DNA of 64,000 bases from NCBI GenBank assembly GCA_029782145.1, contig JAKOVH010000016.1, positions 868,001-932,000 on the forward strand, in the 5' to 3' direction. The position numbers were made by a program, and so were the translations under genes. The stretch is from Actinomycetes bacterium. GTDB lineage: Bacteria; Actinomycetota; Acidimicrobiia; Acidimicrobiales; Acidimicrobilacustridaceae. The notes beneath the pieces were generated by a model. That model had not been told where the DNA came from, ran no database searches, and was given only the letters and a program-made list of their open reading frames with translations. Shown piece by piece: positions 8,314-17,294 of the stretch (position 1 is its first letter; each line of letters begins with the position of its first letter).

Positions 8314-9191
8314 CGGGCCGGGAGAGGCCGCACGAGGACCTCCTGGGTGACGCTGGCGACGAGGCGGCCGGCGTCGTCGTGGACCGCGCCTCGGGCGAGG
8401 CCGCGGTCGCCGACGACGGTGACCGCCTCCTGGGTGTGCAGGTGCCACCGGTCGAAGCGCACCGGCCGGTGGAACCACACGACGTGGTCGAGGCTCAGCC
8501 CGTTGGCCTCACCAGGGCCGAGGGTGGGGTGAGCCCGGAACACCATGTCCATCAAGAAGAAGTCGCTGGCGTAGGCGAGCAGGGCGGCGTGCAGGAGGGG
8601 GTCGTCGCCGACCGGTCGCGGGGCGCGCATCCAGTGCGAGCGGGTGGCGGTCGTGCCGCTCCCGCCGAGGAACGACGGCGGCTCGGCCATGCGCAGCTCG
8701 ATCGGGGGCGGGTGGTCCACCCACGGCCGCCCGCGCTCGCCGGTGATCCAGTCCTGCAGGCGCGGTGTGCCCTCGGGCGGCGCGACCTCCGGCATGGGAG
8801 GCGCCAGGTCGGCCCCGCCGCCGTTGTCGTGGAACGACACCAGCGCCAGCAGCAGCGGCTCACCGTCCTGGACCAGCGTCACCTGGCGGGTCGCCATCGA
8901 CCGGCCGTCGCGCACCCGGGCGACCTTGACCTCGACCGGCCGCTCCGGCCTGCCGGCCTTCACGAACGTGGCGTGCAGCGAGGCCACCGACCGGCCCTCG
9001 ACCGTGGCCCCGGCGCCCACCACGGCCTGGGCGAGCAGCTGTCCGCCGTAGATGCGGTCGAACAGCCGGGCCCGCGCCGGCGGGGCGACGAAGCTCCCGG
9101 CCCCGGCCGCGCCGAGCGCCAGCACCCGCAGCAGGTCGTCGAAGGCGCACCCGATGGCCGCCTCGAGGTCCCCGTTCCCCGTCACCTGCAC
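8310..9191 (-). CDS. Acyl-CoA thioesterase, TesB-like double hotdog
   Basis: A 293-residue double-hotdog protein that should hydrolyse acyl-CoA to fatty acid and CoA. The N-terminal half has RIYGGQLLAQA and SVASLHATFVKAG, the signatures of acyl-CoA thioesterase II; the C-terminal half has SLDHVVWFHRPVRFDRWHL and the DRGLARGAVHD strand that carries the catalytic Asp/Gln region. Length matches TesB. The GTG at 9191 is the likely start; it lies back to back with the epimerase gene on the other strand and overlaps the VOC gene downstream. Confidence 0.88.
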   Translation of the reverse strand: MQVTGNGDLEAAIGCAFDDLLRVLALGAAGAGSFVAPPARARLFDRIYGGQLLAQAVVGAGATVEGRSVASLHATFVKAGRPERPVEVKVARVRDGRSMATRQVTLVQDGEPLLLALVSFHDNGGGADLAPPMPEVAPPEGTPRLQDWITGERGRPWVDHPPPIELRMAEPPSFLGGSGTTATRSHWMRAPRPVGDDPLLHAALLAYASDFFLMDMVFRAHPTLGPGEANGLSLDHVVWFHRPVRFDRWHLHTQEAVTVVGDRGLARGAVHDDAGRLVASVTQEVLVRPLPAR

Positions 9192-9196
9192 ATGGC

Positions 9197-9202
9197 TAGC
9201 AT
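9197..9202 (+). promoter_or_regulatory. -10 box (TAGCAT) for the epimerase-sulfotransferase operon
   Basis: TAGCAT overlaps the palindrome GCTAGC in the short divergent gap. It would give a leader of about 33 bases before the ATG at 9242, and an AGGGGAGCGGGGG purine run lies in that leader as a ribosome site. On the opposite strand the same palindrome supplies a weaker box for the thioesterase gene. Confidence 0.4.
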
Positions 9203-9241
9203 GCGGCCGCTCTGATCACCGGGCCAGGGGAGCGGGGGCCG

Positions 9242-10162
9242 ATGCTGCGCGGCGAGAAGATCCTCATCACCGGCCCGGCCGGTCGCATCGCCTTCGGCCT
9301 GGCCCGCTCGCTCGTCGGCGACAACGAGGTGTGGGGGATCGCCCGCTTCTCCGACGCGGCTGCCCGGGAGGAGGTCGAGGCGCTCGGGGTCGTGACCCGA
9401 ACGGTCGACCTCGCCGAGGGCGACCTCGGCGACCTGCCGAGCGACTTCACCTACCTGCTGCACCTGGCGGCGGACTTCAGCGCAGACGACTACGAGCGGG
9501 CTCTGCGGGTGAACGCCGAGGGCACCGGGTTCCTGCTCGAGCACTGCCGGGGCGCCAAGGCGGCGCTCGTCATGTCGACGTTGAGCGTCTACAAGCCCCA
9601 CGACGACCCGTGGCACGCCTTCACCGAGGACGACCCGGTGGGCGACCAGCTCCTGCCCATGCAGGCGCCGTACTCGGTCTCGAAGATCGCCGAGGAGGCG
9701 GTGGCCCGCTACTGCTGCCGGTCGTTCGGGCTGCCGGTGACGATCGCCCGGATGGGTGCCGCCTACGGCGAGCGGGGTGGCCTGCCGCTGTGGCACCTCG
9801 AGGCCCTCCTGGCCGGCGAGCCCGTGCGCCTGCGGTGGGACCCGCTGCCCTACAGCCCGATCCACGACGACGACATCGCCGCCCAGCTCGAGCCGTTGCT
9901 CGACGCCGCCACCGTGCCGGCGACGATCGTGAACTGGTGCGGCGACCAGCCGGTGAGCGCCCAGGAGTGGACGGCGCACCTCGCCGAGCTGGTCGGGGTC
10001 GAGGCGACGGTGGAGGTCGTGCCGGTGCCCGGTGCGTCCCGCGGCTCGGTCGGCGACCACACCAGGCGGGCGGCGATCACCGGGCCCTGCCGGGTCGACT
10101 GGCGCGACGGCTTCCGGCGCATGGCGGCCCACTTCCACCCCGACCGGGTGCAGGCGGGCTGA
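9242..10162 (+). CDS. NAD(P)-dependent epimerase/dehydratase (extended SDR)
   Basis: A 306-residue extended SDR. The N-terminus ILITGPAGRIAFGLARSL is the nucleotide-binding loop, with the last glycine of TGxxGxxG changed to alanine. LLHLAADFSADD and the catalytic YSVSKIAEEAV motif (Tyr and Lys) follow, and the C-terminal half is the substrate domain. These enzymes act on nucleotide sugars or on bulky alcohols and ketones such as sterols. It begins a three-gene run with a sulfotransferase and a DUF1214-like gene, spaced by only 3 bases each. The substrate is unknown. Confidence 0.85.
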   Translation: MLRGEKILITGPAGRIAFGLARSLVGDNEVWGIARFSDAAAREEVEALGVVTRTVDLAEGDLGDLPSDFTYLLHLAADFSADDYERALRVNAEGTGFLLEHCRGAKAALVMSTLSVYKPHDDPWHAFTEDDPVGDQLLPMQAPYSVSKIAEEAVARYCCRSFGLPVTIARMGAAYGERGGLPLWHLEALLAGEPVRLRWDPLPYSPIHDDDIAAQLEPLLDAATVPATIVNWCGDQPVSAQEWTAHLAELVGVEATVEVVPVPGASRGSVGDHTRRAAITGPCRVDWRDGFRRMAAHFHPDRVQAG

Positions 10163-10165
10163 GCG

Positions 10166-11308
10166 ATGGCCCGCTACCCCTCGGCCCAGCAGCTCCTCGA
10201 CGACGCGGTGGCCGAGGCCGGCCACACGGACTTCGGCCCCGGCGACTTCCGCGAGGGGCTCGACGTGCTGCTCGACAGCCTCGAGCGCGACGGCGACATC
10301 GCCCCGGCCGCCGACGCCGCCGTCGTCGGCGACCTCCGCCGGCGCCTCGTCAACCGCCTCGAGGTCGAGGCCTGGTACGAGGAGCACCCCGAGGTCGACG
10401 ACGTCGTGGTCCGCGGGCCGATCGACATCAACGGGCTGCCCCGCACCGGCACCACCGCGCTGGCCGACATGCTCTCGCTCGACCCGCAGTTCCGGTGCCT
10501 CACGGGCTGGGAGCAGGTGCGCCCGGTGCCGCCGCCGATCCGGGGCAGGGAGCTCGACGACCCCCGGCGGCAGGCCTTCGTGGACGTGCAGGCGGCGCGC
10601 CCCGAGGAGCAGAAGGCCATGCACATCGTGGAGATCGACGCCACCATGGAGGACACCGAGGTGCTCGGCATGGCCTTCCACGGGCAGCAGATGACCCTCC
10701 CCGTGCCGGGCTACCGCACGTGGTGGCGGGGCGCCGACCTCACCGACACCTACCGCTACCACCGCCGGGTGGTGAAGCTGCTCGGCTCGCGGTGCCCGCC
10801 CGAGCTGTGGCTGTTCAAGGCGCCCCACCACAAGTTCCACCTCGAGGCGCTCGCCGCCGCCTACCCCGAAGTCCGCTTCGTGATGACCCACCGCGACCCC
10901 GGGAAGGTCGTGCCGTCCTACGCCAGCATCGTGTCGTCGATCCTGCCGCCGGCCGACGGCCGGCGCGACGTGCAGGCGCTGGGCCGGGAGATCTGCGACC
11001 ACCTCCGCATCGGCATGGAGCACGCCATCGAGCAGCGGGCCCGCATCGGCGACGACCGGTTCCTCGACGTGCACCACCGCGACCTCGTCGCCGACCCGCA
11101 GGGAACGATCCGGCGCATCTACGCCTGGCTCGACCTGGAGCTCACGCCCGAGGTGGCCGGCACCATCTTCGCCTGGCAGGAGCGCAACCGCGTCGGCGCC
11201 CAGGGCGTGCACCGCTACACCGCCGAGCAGTTCGGGCTCACCACCGAGCAGATCCGCTCCGACTACGGCTTCTACATCCGCCACTTCGACGTCGCCGTGG
11301 AGGGCTGA
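10166..11308 (+). CDS. PAPS-dependent sulfotransferase family protein
   Basis: A 380-residue protein of the bacterial sulfotransferase-3-like group. INGLPRTGTTALADMLSLDP near residue 90 is the 5'-phosphosulfate-binding loop, and VRFVMTHRDPGKVVPSYASI in the middle is the 3'-phosphate-binding strand-helix with conserved Arg and Ser. FKAPHHKFHLEAL precedes it. It is predicted to transfer sulfate from PAPS to a hydroxyl. It sits between an epimerase and a DUF1214-like protein in one operon, suggesting successive modification of a lipid or secondary metabolite. Confidence 0.85.
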   Translation: MARYPSAQQLLDDAVAEAGHTDFGPGDFREGLDVLLDSLERDGDIAPAADAAVVGDLRRRLVNRLEVEAWYEEHPEVDDVVVRGPIDINGLPRTGTTALADMLSLDPQFRCLTGWEQVRPVPPPIRGRELDDPRRQAFVDVQAARPEEQKAMHIVEIDATMEDTEVLGMAFHGQQMTLPVPGYRTWWRGADLTDTYRYHRRVVKLLGSRCPPELWLFKAPHHKFHLEALAAAYPEVRFVMTHRDPGKVVPSYASIVSSILPPADGRRDVQALGREICDHLRIGMEHAIEQRARIGDDRFLDVHHRDLVADPQGTIRRIYAWLDLELTPEVAGTIFAWQERNRVGAQGVHRYTAEQFGLTTEQIRSDYGFYIRHFDVAVEG

Positions 11309-11311
11309 CCG

Positions 11312-12514
11312 ATGACCGCACTCCCCACCTGGCAGGAGCAGCTGCGCGCCCTCGACCCCGTCGTCGACGACCTGCTGGCGATCTGGCGGCCCGACGGGGC
11401 CACCGACGCCGAGGTCCAGGACATGAACCGCCTGGCGCTGTCGATCCTGGCTTGCGGCTACCTGTGCCACGTGTACACCGACGCCGACCGGCCGGTGCTC
11501 ATGCCGTTGTGGAACTACGCCTGCAACCAGGGCGGCCCCAACCCCGACTACGTCTACCTGCAGGCCGAGGTCGACGAGGACGGCGTCTACGAGATCACCG
11601 GGTTCCGCGGCACCTCCCGGTTCGTCGAGGTCACCCAGCAGCAGCGCCGCGTCCTGGGCATGGACCTGTTCGACCGGCCCCGCCCCACCGGGGGGAGAGG
11701 GCCCACCACCCACGAGCTCGACGACCTGACCATCGGCGACGACGGCTCGTTCCGCGTGGTGCTCAGCGCCGAGCGCCCCGAGGGCCACACGGGGGACTGG
11801 TGGCCGATGGACCCGGGCGTGCAGTCGCTGCTCGTGCGCAAGTGCGCGTGCGACTGGATCGGCGAGGTCGACGCCCGCATCGCCATCAACCGCCTCGACC
11901 GCCGGGGCGACGACATGGCCCCCGCCGAGGTCGCCCGGCGCTTCTCGGAGATGCCGCAGTGGATCGAGGGGATGATCCACTTCGACATGCACCTCGTGCG
12001 CTACTACCTCGAGCACCACGGCATCAACGTGCTCACCCGGTCGCAGTGGATCCAGCAGGGCGGTGGCCTGGCCACCAAGCAGGCCTACTACGACGGCATC
12101 CACCAGATCGGCGACGACGAGGCGCTGATCGTGGAGTTCCCGGTGCCGGACCCGTGCCGCTACTGGCAGATCCTGGTGGCCGACGACCGCTTCTCCACCG
12201 TCGACTGGGTCAACCGGCAGTCCAGCCTCAACGACGTGCAGGCCCACGTCGACGACGACGGCTGGTTCCGGGGCGTGGTCTCCCGGCGCGACCCGGGCGT
12301 GCACAACTGGCTCGACAAGGCCGACGTGCCCTGGGGCATCCTCCAGGCCCGCTTCTACCGGGCCGACGAGTACCCCGAGGCGACCGTCACCAAGGTGCCG
12401 GTTGCTTCCGTGCTCGACCACCTGCCGGCCGGCACCCGCACGGTCACGGCCGGTGAGCGGGAGGCCCAGCTGCGGCGGCGTCGCACCGGCGCCCAGCTCC
12501 GTCAGATCTGGTGA
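11312..12514 (+). CDS. DUF1214-like domain protein, unknown function
   Basis: A 400-residue soluble protein without signal peptide or membrane helix. The C-terminal half (EALIVEFPVPDPCRYWQILV, the DWVNRQSSLN stretch, then GVHNWLDKADVPWGIL) resembles the DUF1214 fold found in actinobacterial proteins near steroid or lipid genes. The N-terminal half is not recognised. There is no obvious catalytic motif. It is the last gene of the epimerase-sulfotransferase run, 3 bases behind the sulfotransferase, so it probably acts on the same substrate. Confidence 0.7.
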   Translation: MTALPTWQEQLRALDPVVDDLLAIWRPDGATDAEVQDMNRLALSILACGYLCHVYTDADRPVLMPLWNYACNQGGPNPDYVYLQAEVDEDGVYEITGFRGTSRFVEVTQQQRRVLGMDLFDRPRPTGGRGPTTHELDDLTIGDDGSFRVVLSAERPEGHTGDWWPMDPGVQSLLVRKCACDWIGEVDARIAINRLDRRGDDMAPAEVARRFSEMPQWIEGMIHFDMHLVRYYLEHHGINVLTRSQWIQQGGGLATKQAYYDGIHQIGDDEALIVEFPVPDPCRYWQILVADDRFSTVDWVNRQSSLNDVQAHVDDDGWFRGVVSRRDPGVHNWLDKADVPWGILQARFYRADEYPEATVTKVPVASVLDHLPAGTRTVTAGEREAQLRRRRTGAQLRQIW

Positions 12515-12542
12515 CGAGCGGGAGCAGCGCTCCGTTCAGCGC

Positions 12543-13433
12543 TCAGCGTTCGTCGGCGACGCCGAGCAGCCGGCCCCGGGTGAGCGAGCGAACCCCGGTC
12601 GCCAGCAGCACGAAGGCGATGATCCACGCGACCAGCCCGATCACGAAGGCGATGGTCGGGGCCCCCGAGCCCACGAGCGCCCCGGTCGACTGGCCGTAGG
12701 CGATGATGATCAGCGGGAACGTCACCAGGCCGGCCGCCTGCTGGGCCGCGGCGGTGGAGCGCACCCGGGCCGAGAGCCGCAGCACGAGCGACAAGGCGAT
12801 GGCCATGAACGGCGGGAGCACCCACAGGATCAGCAGCCACCACGACGGGGTCGGGAAGAACCAGCCGCCGACCTTGCGGCCCACCAGCAGGTTCACCATC
12901 AGCGAGTACACGCCGAAGCCGACGACGGTCGTCAGGTAGCCCGGCACCAGGCTGGCGATGAGCTTTCCGAGGTAGATCTCGCGCACGTCGGCGGGGGAGT
13001 GGGCGAGGAACTCCCCGGTGCCGCGCTCGCGCTCGCCCACGATGCTCGAGGCCCCGACCGCGGTCGAGATGGTCAGCGGCACCACCACGGCGATGGGGGC
13101 GAAGAGGTAGACGGCGAGCACGTAGCTGACCTGGGTCGACGGGTCGACGCCCTGGGGCACGGCCTGGCGGGCGGTGCTCGGCAGCAGCTTGAGGGCGTCG
13201 GACACCTGCTGGACGGCGTCGACGTTGCCGATGCTGGTGATGACCGACAGCAGGAACGCCGGCACGATCAGGAAGAAGAAGCCACCGAGGATCACCATCG
13301 GCACCCAGAAGTCCTTCGACTCGTAGAGCTGGCGCAGCTCGGTGCGGGTGACGGTGAACAGGCGCGACCACACGATGGCGGGCGCCCGGCGGGCCGAGGC
13401 GGGAGTGGGGGCGGTGACGACGGGTGCGCTCAT
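12543..13433 (-). CDS. ABC-2 type transporter permease
   Basis: A 296-residue membrane protein with about six helices: one after residue 35, a large extracytoplasmic loop (about 65-110), then five. VGASSIVGERERGTGEFLAHSP is the ABC-2 motif in which the conserved ERERGT loop couples to the ATPase. It forms an exporter with the ATPase encoded immediately upstream, sharing an ATGA overlap. The N-terminus (to ~residue 25) is Ala/Pro-rich. The substrate is unknown. Confidence 0.87.
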   Translation of the reverse strand: MSAPVVTAPTPASARRAPAIVWSRLFTVTRTELRQLYESKDFWVPMVILGGFFFLIVPAFLLSVITSIGNVDAVQQVSDALKLLPSTARQAVPQGVDPSTQVSYVLAVYLFAPIAVVVPLTISTAVGASSIVGERERGTGEFLAHSPADVREIYLGKLIASLVPGYLTTVVGFGVYSLMVNLLVGRKVGGWFFPTPSWWLLILWVLPPFMAIALSLVLRLSARVRSTAAAQQAAGLVTFPLIIIAYGQSTGALVGSGAPTIAFVIGLVAWIIAFVLLATGVRSLTRGRLLGVADER

Positions 13434-14506
13434 CGGGTGGCCTCCGTGCGGGCGAGGGCGTCGAGCTCGGTGGGCGGGCGCACCGGGGCCAGCCCGGCGC
13501 GCTCGGCGGCCTGCTGGCGCTCCCGGTGGTCGCGCCGCACGGCGAAGTAGAGGTCCTCGAGGGTCGGCTCGTGGGGCTCGACGCGGGTGAGGCGCACCCC
13601 TTCGCCGACCAGGCGCTCGACGATGTCGGGGATCCGGGAAGGGTCGTCGAGCTGCACCTGCACGACACCGGGCCGGTTCGCCACGTTGGTGTCCACCCGG
13701 ATCACGCCGTCCCAGCGGCCGACCTGCCGCAGCTGGGAGGGGTCCTGGGCCCCGAGGTGCACGAGGTTCGGTGGCCAGTAGAGGCGGGTGAGCTGCTCCT
13801 GGCTGCCGGCCAGCAGGTCGGTGCCGCCGTCGAGGACGACGATGCGGTCGGCCAGGCCCTCGGCCTCCACCAGCAGGTGGGTGCACATCACCACGGTGCG
13901 CCCCTCGGCGGTCATCTCCCGGATCATCTCCAGCACGGCGTGGGACGACTCGGGGTCGAGCCCGGAGGTGGGCTCGTCGTAGAGCAGCAGCTCGGGGTCG
14001 TGCAGCACCGAGCGGGCGAGGGCCAGGCGGGTCTTCATGCCCGTGGAGTAGCCGCCGACGCGCTGGTCGAGGGCGTCGACGATCCCGAAGCGGTCGGCGG
14101 CGGCCAGGATGCGGTCGTCGGCCCGACGGCCCAGGCCGTACAGCTCGGCGGCGTACTCCAGGTTCCCCCGGCCGGTGAGGCGGTCGTAGAGGGCGGGCTT
14201 GGCCGACACCACGCCGCAGCGGCGTCGCACCTGCTCGCCGTCGACCGCCGGGTCGAGCCCGAAGGTGCGCACCGTCCCCCGGTCCGGCGTGAGGGCACCG
14301 GTGATCATGCGGATGGCGGTGGTCTTGCCGGCGCCGTTGGGCCCGAGCAGCACCGTGATGGCGCCGGCGGGGACCCCGAGGTCGAGCTGGTGGAGCGCGG
14401 GCACGGCGCCGAACCAGCGGTCCACGCCACGCAGGTCGACGGTGAGGGAGCCAGGGCCGGGGGGTGCCGGGGCGGCCTGGGACAGGCCATCGGTCGCGGT
14501 GGTCAC
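13430..14506 (-). CDS. ABC transporter ATP-binding protein
   Basis: A 358-residue ATPase partner of the ABC-2 permease. GPNGAGKTT is Walker A, the signature motif is the variant GYSTGMKTRLALARSVL, LLYDEPTSGLDPES is Walker B with the D-loop, and MCTHL holds the switch histidine. After about residue 235 comes a ~120-residue C-terminal extension common in DrrA/NatA-like ATPases. The GTG at 14506 gives a normal N-terminus; the open frame runs further toward ruvC but that part is Pro/Gly-rich and unlike the family. Confidence 0.88.
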   Translation of the reverse strand: MTTATDGLSQAAPAPPGPGSLTVDLRGVDRWFGAVPALHQLDLGVPAGAITVLLGPNGAGKTTAIRMITGALTPDRGTVRTFGLDPAVDGEQVRRRCGVVSAKPALYDRLTGRGNLEYAAELYGLGRRADDRILAAADRFGIVDALDQRVGGYSTGMKTRLALARSVLHDPELLLYDEPTSGLDPESSHAVLEMIREMTAEGRTVVMCTHLLVEAEGLADRIVVLDGGTDLLAGSQEQLTRLYWPPNLVHLGAQDPSQLRQVGRWDGVIRVDTNVANRPGVVQVQLDDPSRIPDIVERLVGEGVRLTRVEPHEPTLEDLYFAVRRDHRERQQAAERAGLAPVRPPTELDALARTEATR

Positions 14507-14593
14507 CGCAGCTACATCGGCACCGGCGGGCCCCGGGGCAAGCACTTTCCCCCGAGGCGCCCGGGGATCACCGGCCCGAGGCCCCGGACCCAC

Positions 14594-14599
14594 TACCCT
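14594..14599 (+). promoter_or_regulatory. -10 box (TACCCT), leaderless spacing
   Basis: TACCCT is followed by seven bases and the GTG at 14607, giving a leaderless ruvC-ruvA-ruvB transcript. No LexA-type palindrome is visible nearby. Confidence 0.5.
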
Positions 14600-14606
14600 C
14601 GTACGA

Positions 14607-15179
14607 GTGTTCGTGCTCGGTATCGACCCCGGCCTGTCGCGCTGTGGCTACTGCGTGCTCGAGGGACCTCGGCCCGGCGACCCCCGCTCGAGCGCACGCG
14701 CGGTGGCCCTCGGGGTCATCCGCACGCCGGTCGAGGCCGAGGTCCACCTGCGCCTGGCCGAGCTGCAACGCGAGCTGCGCGCCCTGCTGGGCGAGTACCG
14801 GCCGAGCGTGATGGCGGTCGAGCGCGTGCTGTTCCAGGTGAACGTTCGCACCGCCATGTCGGTCGGCCAGGCCAGCGGCATCGCCATGGCCGAGGCGGTC
14901 GGCGCCGGGTGCGACGTGGTGCAGTACTCCCCGAACGAGGTGAAGTCGGCCGTCGCCGGTTGGGGCGGCGCCGACAAGGAGCAGGTGCAGCAGATGGTCC
15001 AGACTCTCCTCGGCCTCCCCCGGCCACCCCACCCGCCCGACGCCGCCGACGCCGCCGCGCTGGCGCTGTGCCACCTGGCCATGGCCCCCATGCGGGCCGC
15101 CACCGACCGGGCGGCCGGCCGGCCGGCGACCAGCCGCCGAGCGACCAGCCGGTCGCCCCGAACGGGGGTCACGACGTGA
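14607..15179 (+). CDS. ruvC: Holliday junction resolvase RuvC
   Basis: A 190-residue RNase-H-fold endonuclease that nicks Holliday junctions as part of RuvABC. GIDPGLSRCGY places the first catalytic Asp at residue 7; MAVERVLFQ carries the Glu, and HPPDAADAAALALCH holds the C-terminal acidic pair. Length matches the family. It begins the ruvC-ruvA-ruvB operon and overlaps ruvA by a GTGA. The last ~25 residues are Arg/Thr/Ala-rich and probably disordered. Confidence 0.95.
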   Translation: MFVLGIDPGLSRCGYCVLEGPRPGDPRSSARAVALGVIRTPVEAEVHLRLAELQRELRALLGEYRPSVMAVERVLFQVNVRTAMSVGQASGIAMAEAVGAGCDVVQYSPNEVKSAVAGWGGADKEQVQQMVQTLLGLPRPPHPPDAADAAALALCHLAMAPMRAATDRAAGRPATSRRATSRSPRTGVTT

Positions 15180-15792
15180 TCGGCTCGCTGCGGGGCACGT
15201 TGCTCGCCCGTTGGCCCGACGGCGAGGTGCTCGTCGAGGTCGCTGGCGTCGGCTACCGGGTCACGGTCACGGCGGCCACCGCGCTCGACCTCGGCGAGCC
15301 GGGCCACGAGGTGTTCCTCCACGTCCACCACCACCGCCGCGACGACGCCGAGACGCTCTACGGCTTCCCCACCGCCGACGAGCGGCTGGTGTTCGAGGCG
15401 CTGCTCTCGGCCCACGGCGTCGGCCCCTCCTTGGCCCTCGCCATCCTCGGGGTGCACCCGCCCGCGTCGTTGCTGCGGGTGCTGGCCGACGACGACCTCG
15501 CCGCGCTGTGCCTCGTGCCCGGGGTCGGCAAGAAGACCGCGGCGCGCCTGCTGGTGGAGCTCAAGTCCCGCCTCGACGTGCCCGGTCTCGACACCGCGGC
15601 GCTGGCCGGCGGCGCCACCGGCACCGGGGCGGTGGGAGCCCGGGCCGCGTCACCGCTCGGCGACGTCCGCGACGCCCTGGCCAACCTGGGCTACGGGCCC
15701 GACGAGGTGGCCGAGGCGGTGCGTGACCTGCCCGACGAGGCCGACTCCTCGGAGCTGCTGCGCCTCGCCCTGCAGAAGCTGGCGGCCGCCTG

Positions 15793-15793
<1 letters not shown>
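15176..15793 (+). CDS. ruvA: Holliday junction branch migration protein RuvA
   Basis: A 205-residue junction-binding subunit. The N-terminus IGSLRGTLL and GVGYRVTVT form the OB fold; two helix-hairpin-helix motifs follow ([17 protein letters not shown] and [20 protein letters not shown]); the C-terminal ~50 residues, after an Ala/Gly linker, form the RuvB-binding domain III ([20 protein letters not shown]). The start overlaps ruvC and the stop overlaps ruvB, so all three are co-translated. Confidence 0.95.
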
Positions 15794-16905
<1,112 letters not shown>

Positions 16906-16920
16906 CCCCGCTCCGGCGGG

Positions 16921-16932
16921 CGGTCCGGACCG
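16921..16932. terminator. Perfect 12-bp palindrome between convergent ruvB and ppnP
   Basis: CGGTCCGGACCG sits in the 28-base gap between two converging genes, where a bidirectional terminator would be expected. There is no T-tract on either side, so termination is a guess. Confidence 0.25.
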
Positions 16933-16933
16933 G

Positions 16934-17221
16934 TCAGAGGAACTCGCACAGGTAGGCCGAGGGCGACGCCGCCCGCACCTCGAAGCTGCTGTTGCCGGGG
17001 ACCTCGAACACCGTGCCCTTGGGGTGGGTCGACCATCCGCCCTCGGCGGCCAACCGCACCTCGAGGGTGCCCGCCACCACGGTCATGCGCTCGGGGGCGC
17101 CGGTGTCGAACCGGTAGGTGCCGGGCTGGACGACGCCGACCGTTGCCCGGGAGCCCTCGGGCTGGAAGCCGAGGCTCTGCACGCCGCCGTCGTGGTACGT
17201 GTTGTGGGTCGTGGTGGACAT
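16934..17221 (-). CDS. ppnP: Pyrimidine/purine nucleoside phosphorylase PpnP (DUF1255 cupin)
   Basis: A 95-residue single-domain cupin, the full length of this family. The pattern GGVQSLGFQPEGSRATVGVV, then PERMTVVAGTLEV, then VFEVPGNSSFEV and the C-terminal SAYLCEFL match PpnP (YaiE), which phosphorolyses a broad range of nucleosides. It has its own promoter: TAGGGT at 17228-17233 lies six bases before the ATG. It converges on ruvB and shows no operon link. Confidence 0.88.
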   Translation of the reverse strand: MSTTTHNTYHDGGVQSLGFQPEGSRATVGVVQPGTYRFDTGAPERMTVVAGTLEVRLAAEGGWSTHPKGTVFEVPGNSSFEVRAASPSAYLCEFL

Positions 17222-17227
17222 GGTCGG

Positions 17228-17233
17228 ACCCTA
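17228..17233 (-). promoter_or_regulatory. -10 box (TAGGGT), leaderless spacing
   Basis: On the minus strand TAGGGT is followed by CCGACC and the ATG of ppnP at 17221, a six-base spacing implying leaderless mRNA. Confidence 0.5.
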
Positions 17234-17277
17234 CCGACCGGGGCTCCGCCGGGGGCGGGATGCGCGGCGGGCCCGCC

Positions 17278-17283
17278 TAGCCT
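17278..17283 (+). promoter_or_regulatory. -10 box (TAGCCT) of queA
   Basis: TAGCCT precedes the queA ATG by 11 bases, leaving a leader of only four or five bases without a ribosome site. Confidence 0.4.
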
Positions 17284-17294
17284 GAGCGGCCGCC

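Noticed and set aside
14199-14606. An upstream extension of ruvC
   Set aside because: The first catalytic Asp is normally within the first ten residues and a leaderless promoter sits just before the GTG at 14607.
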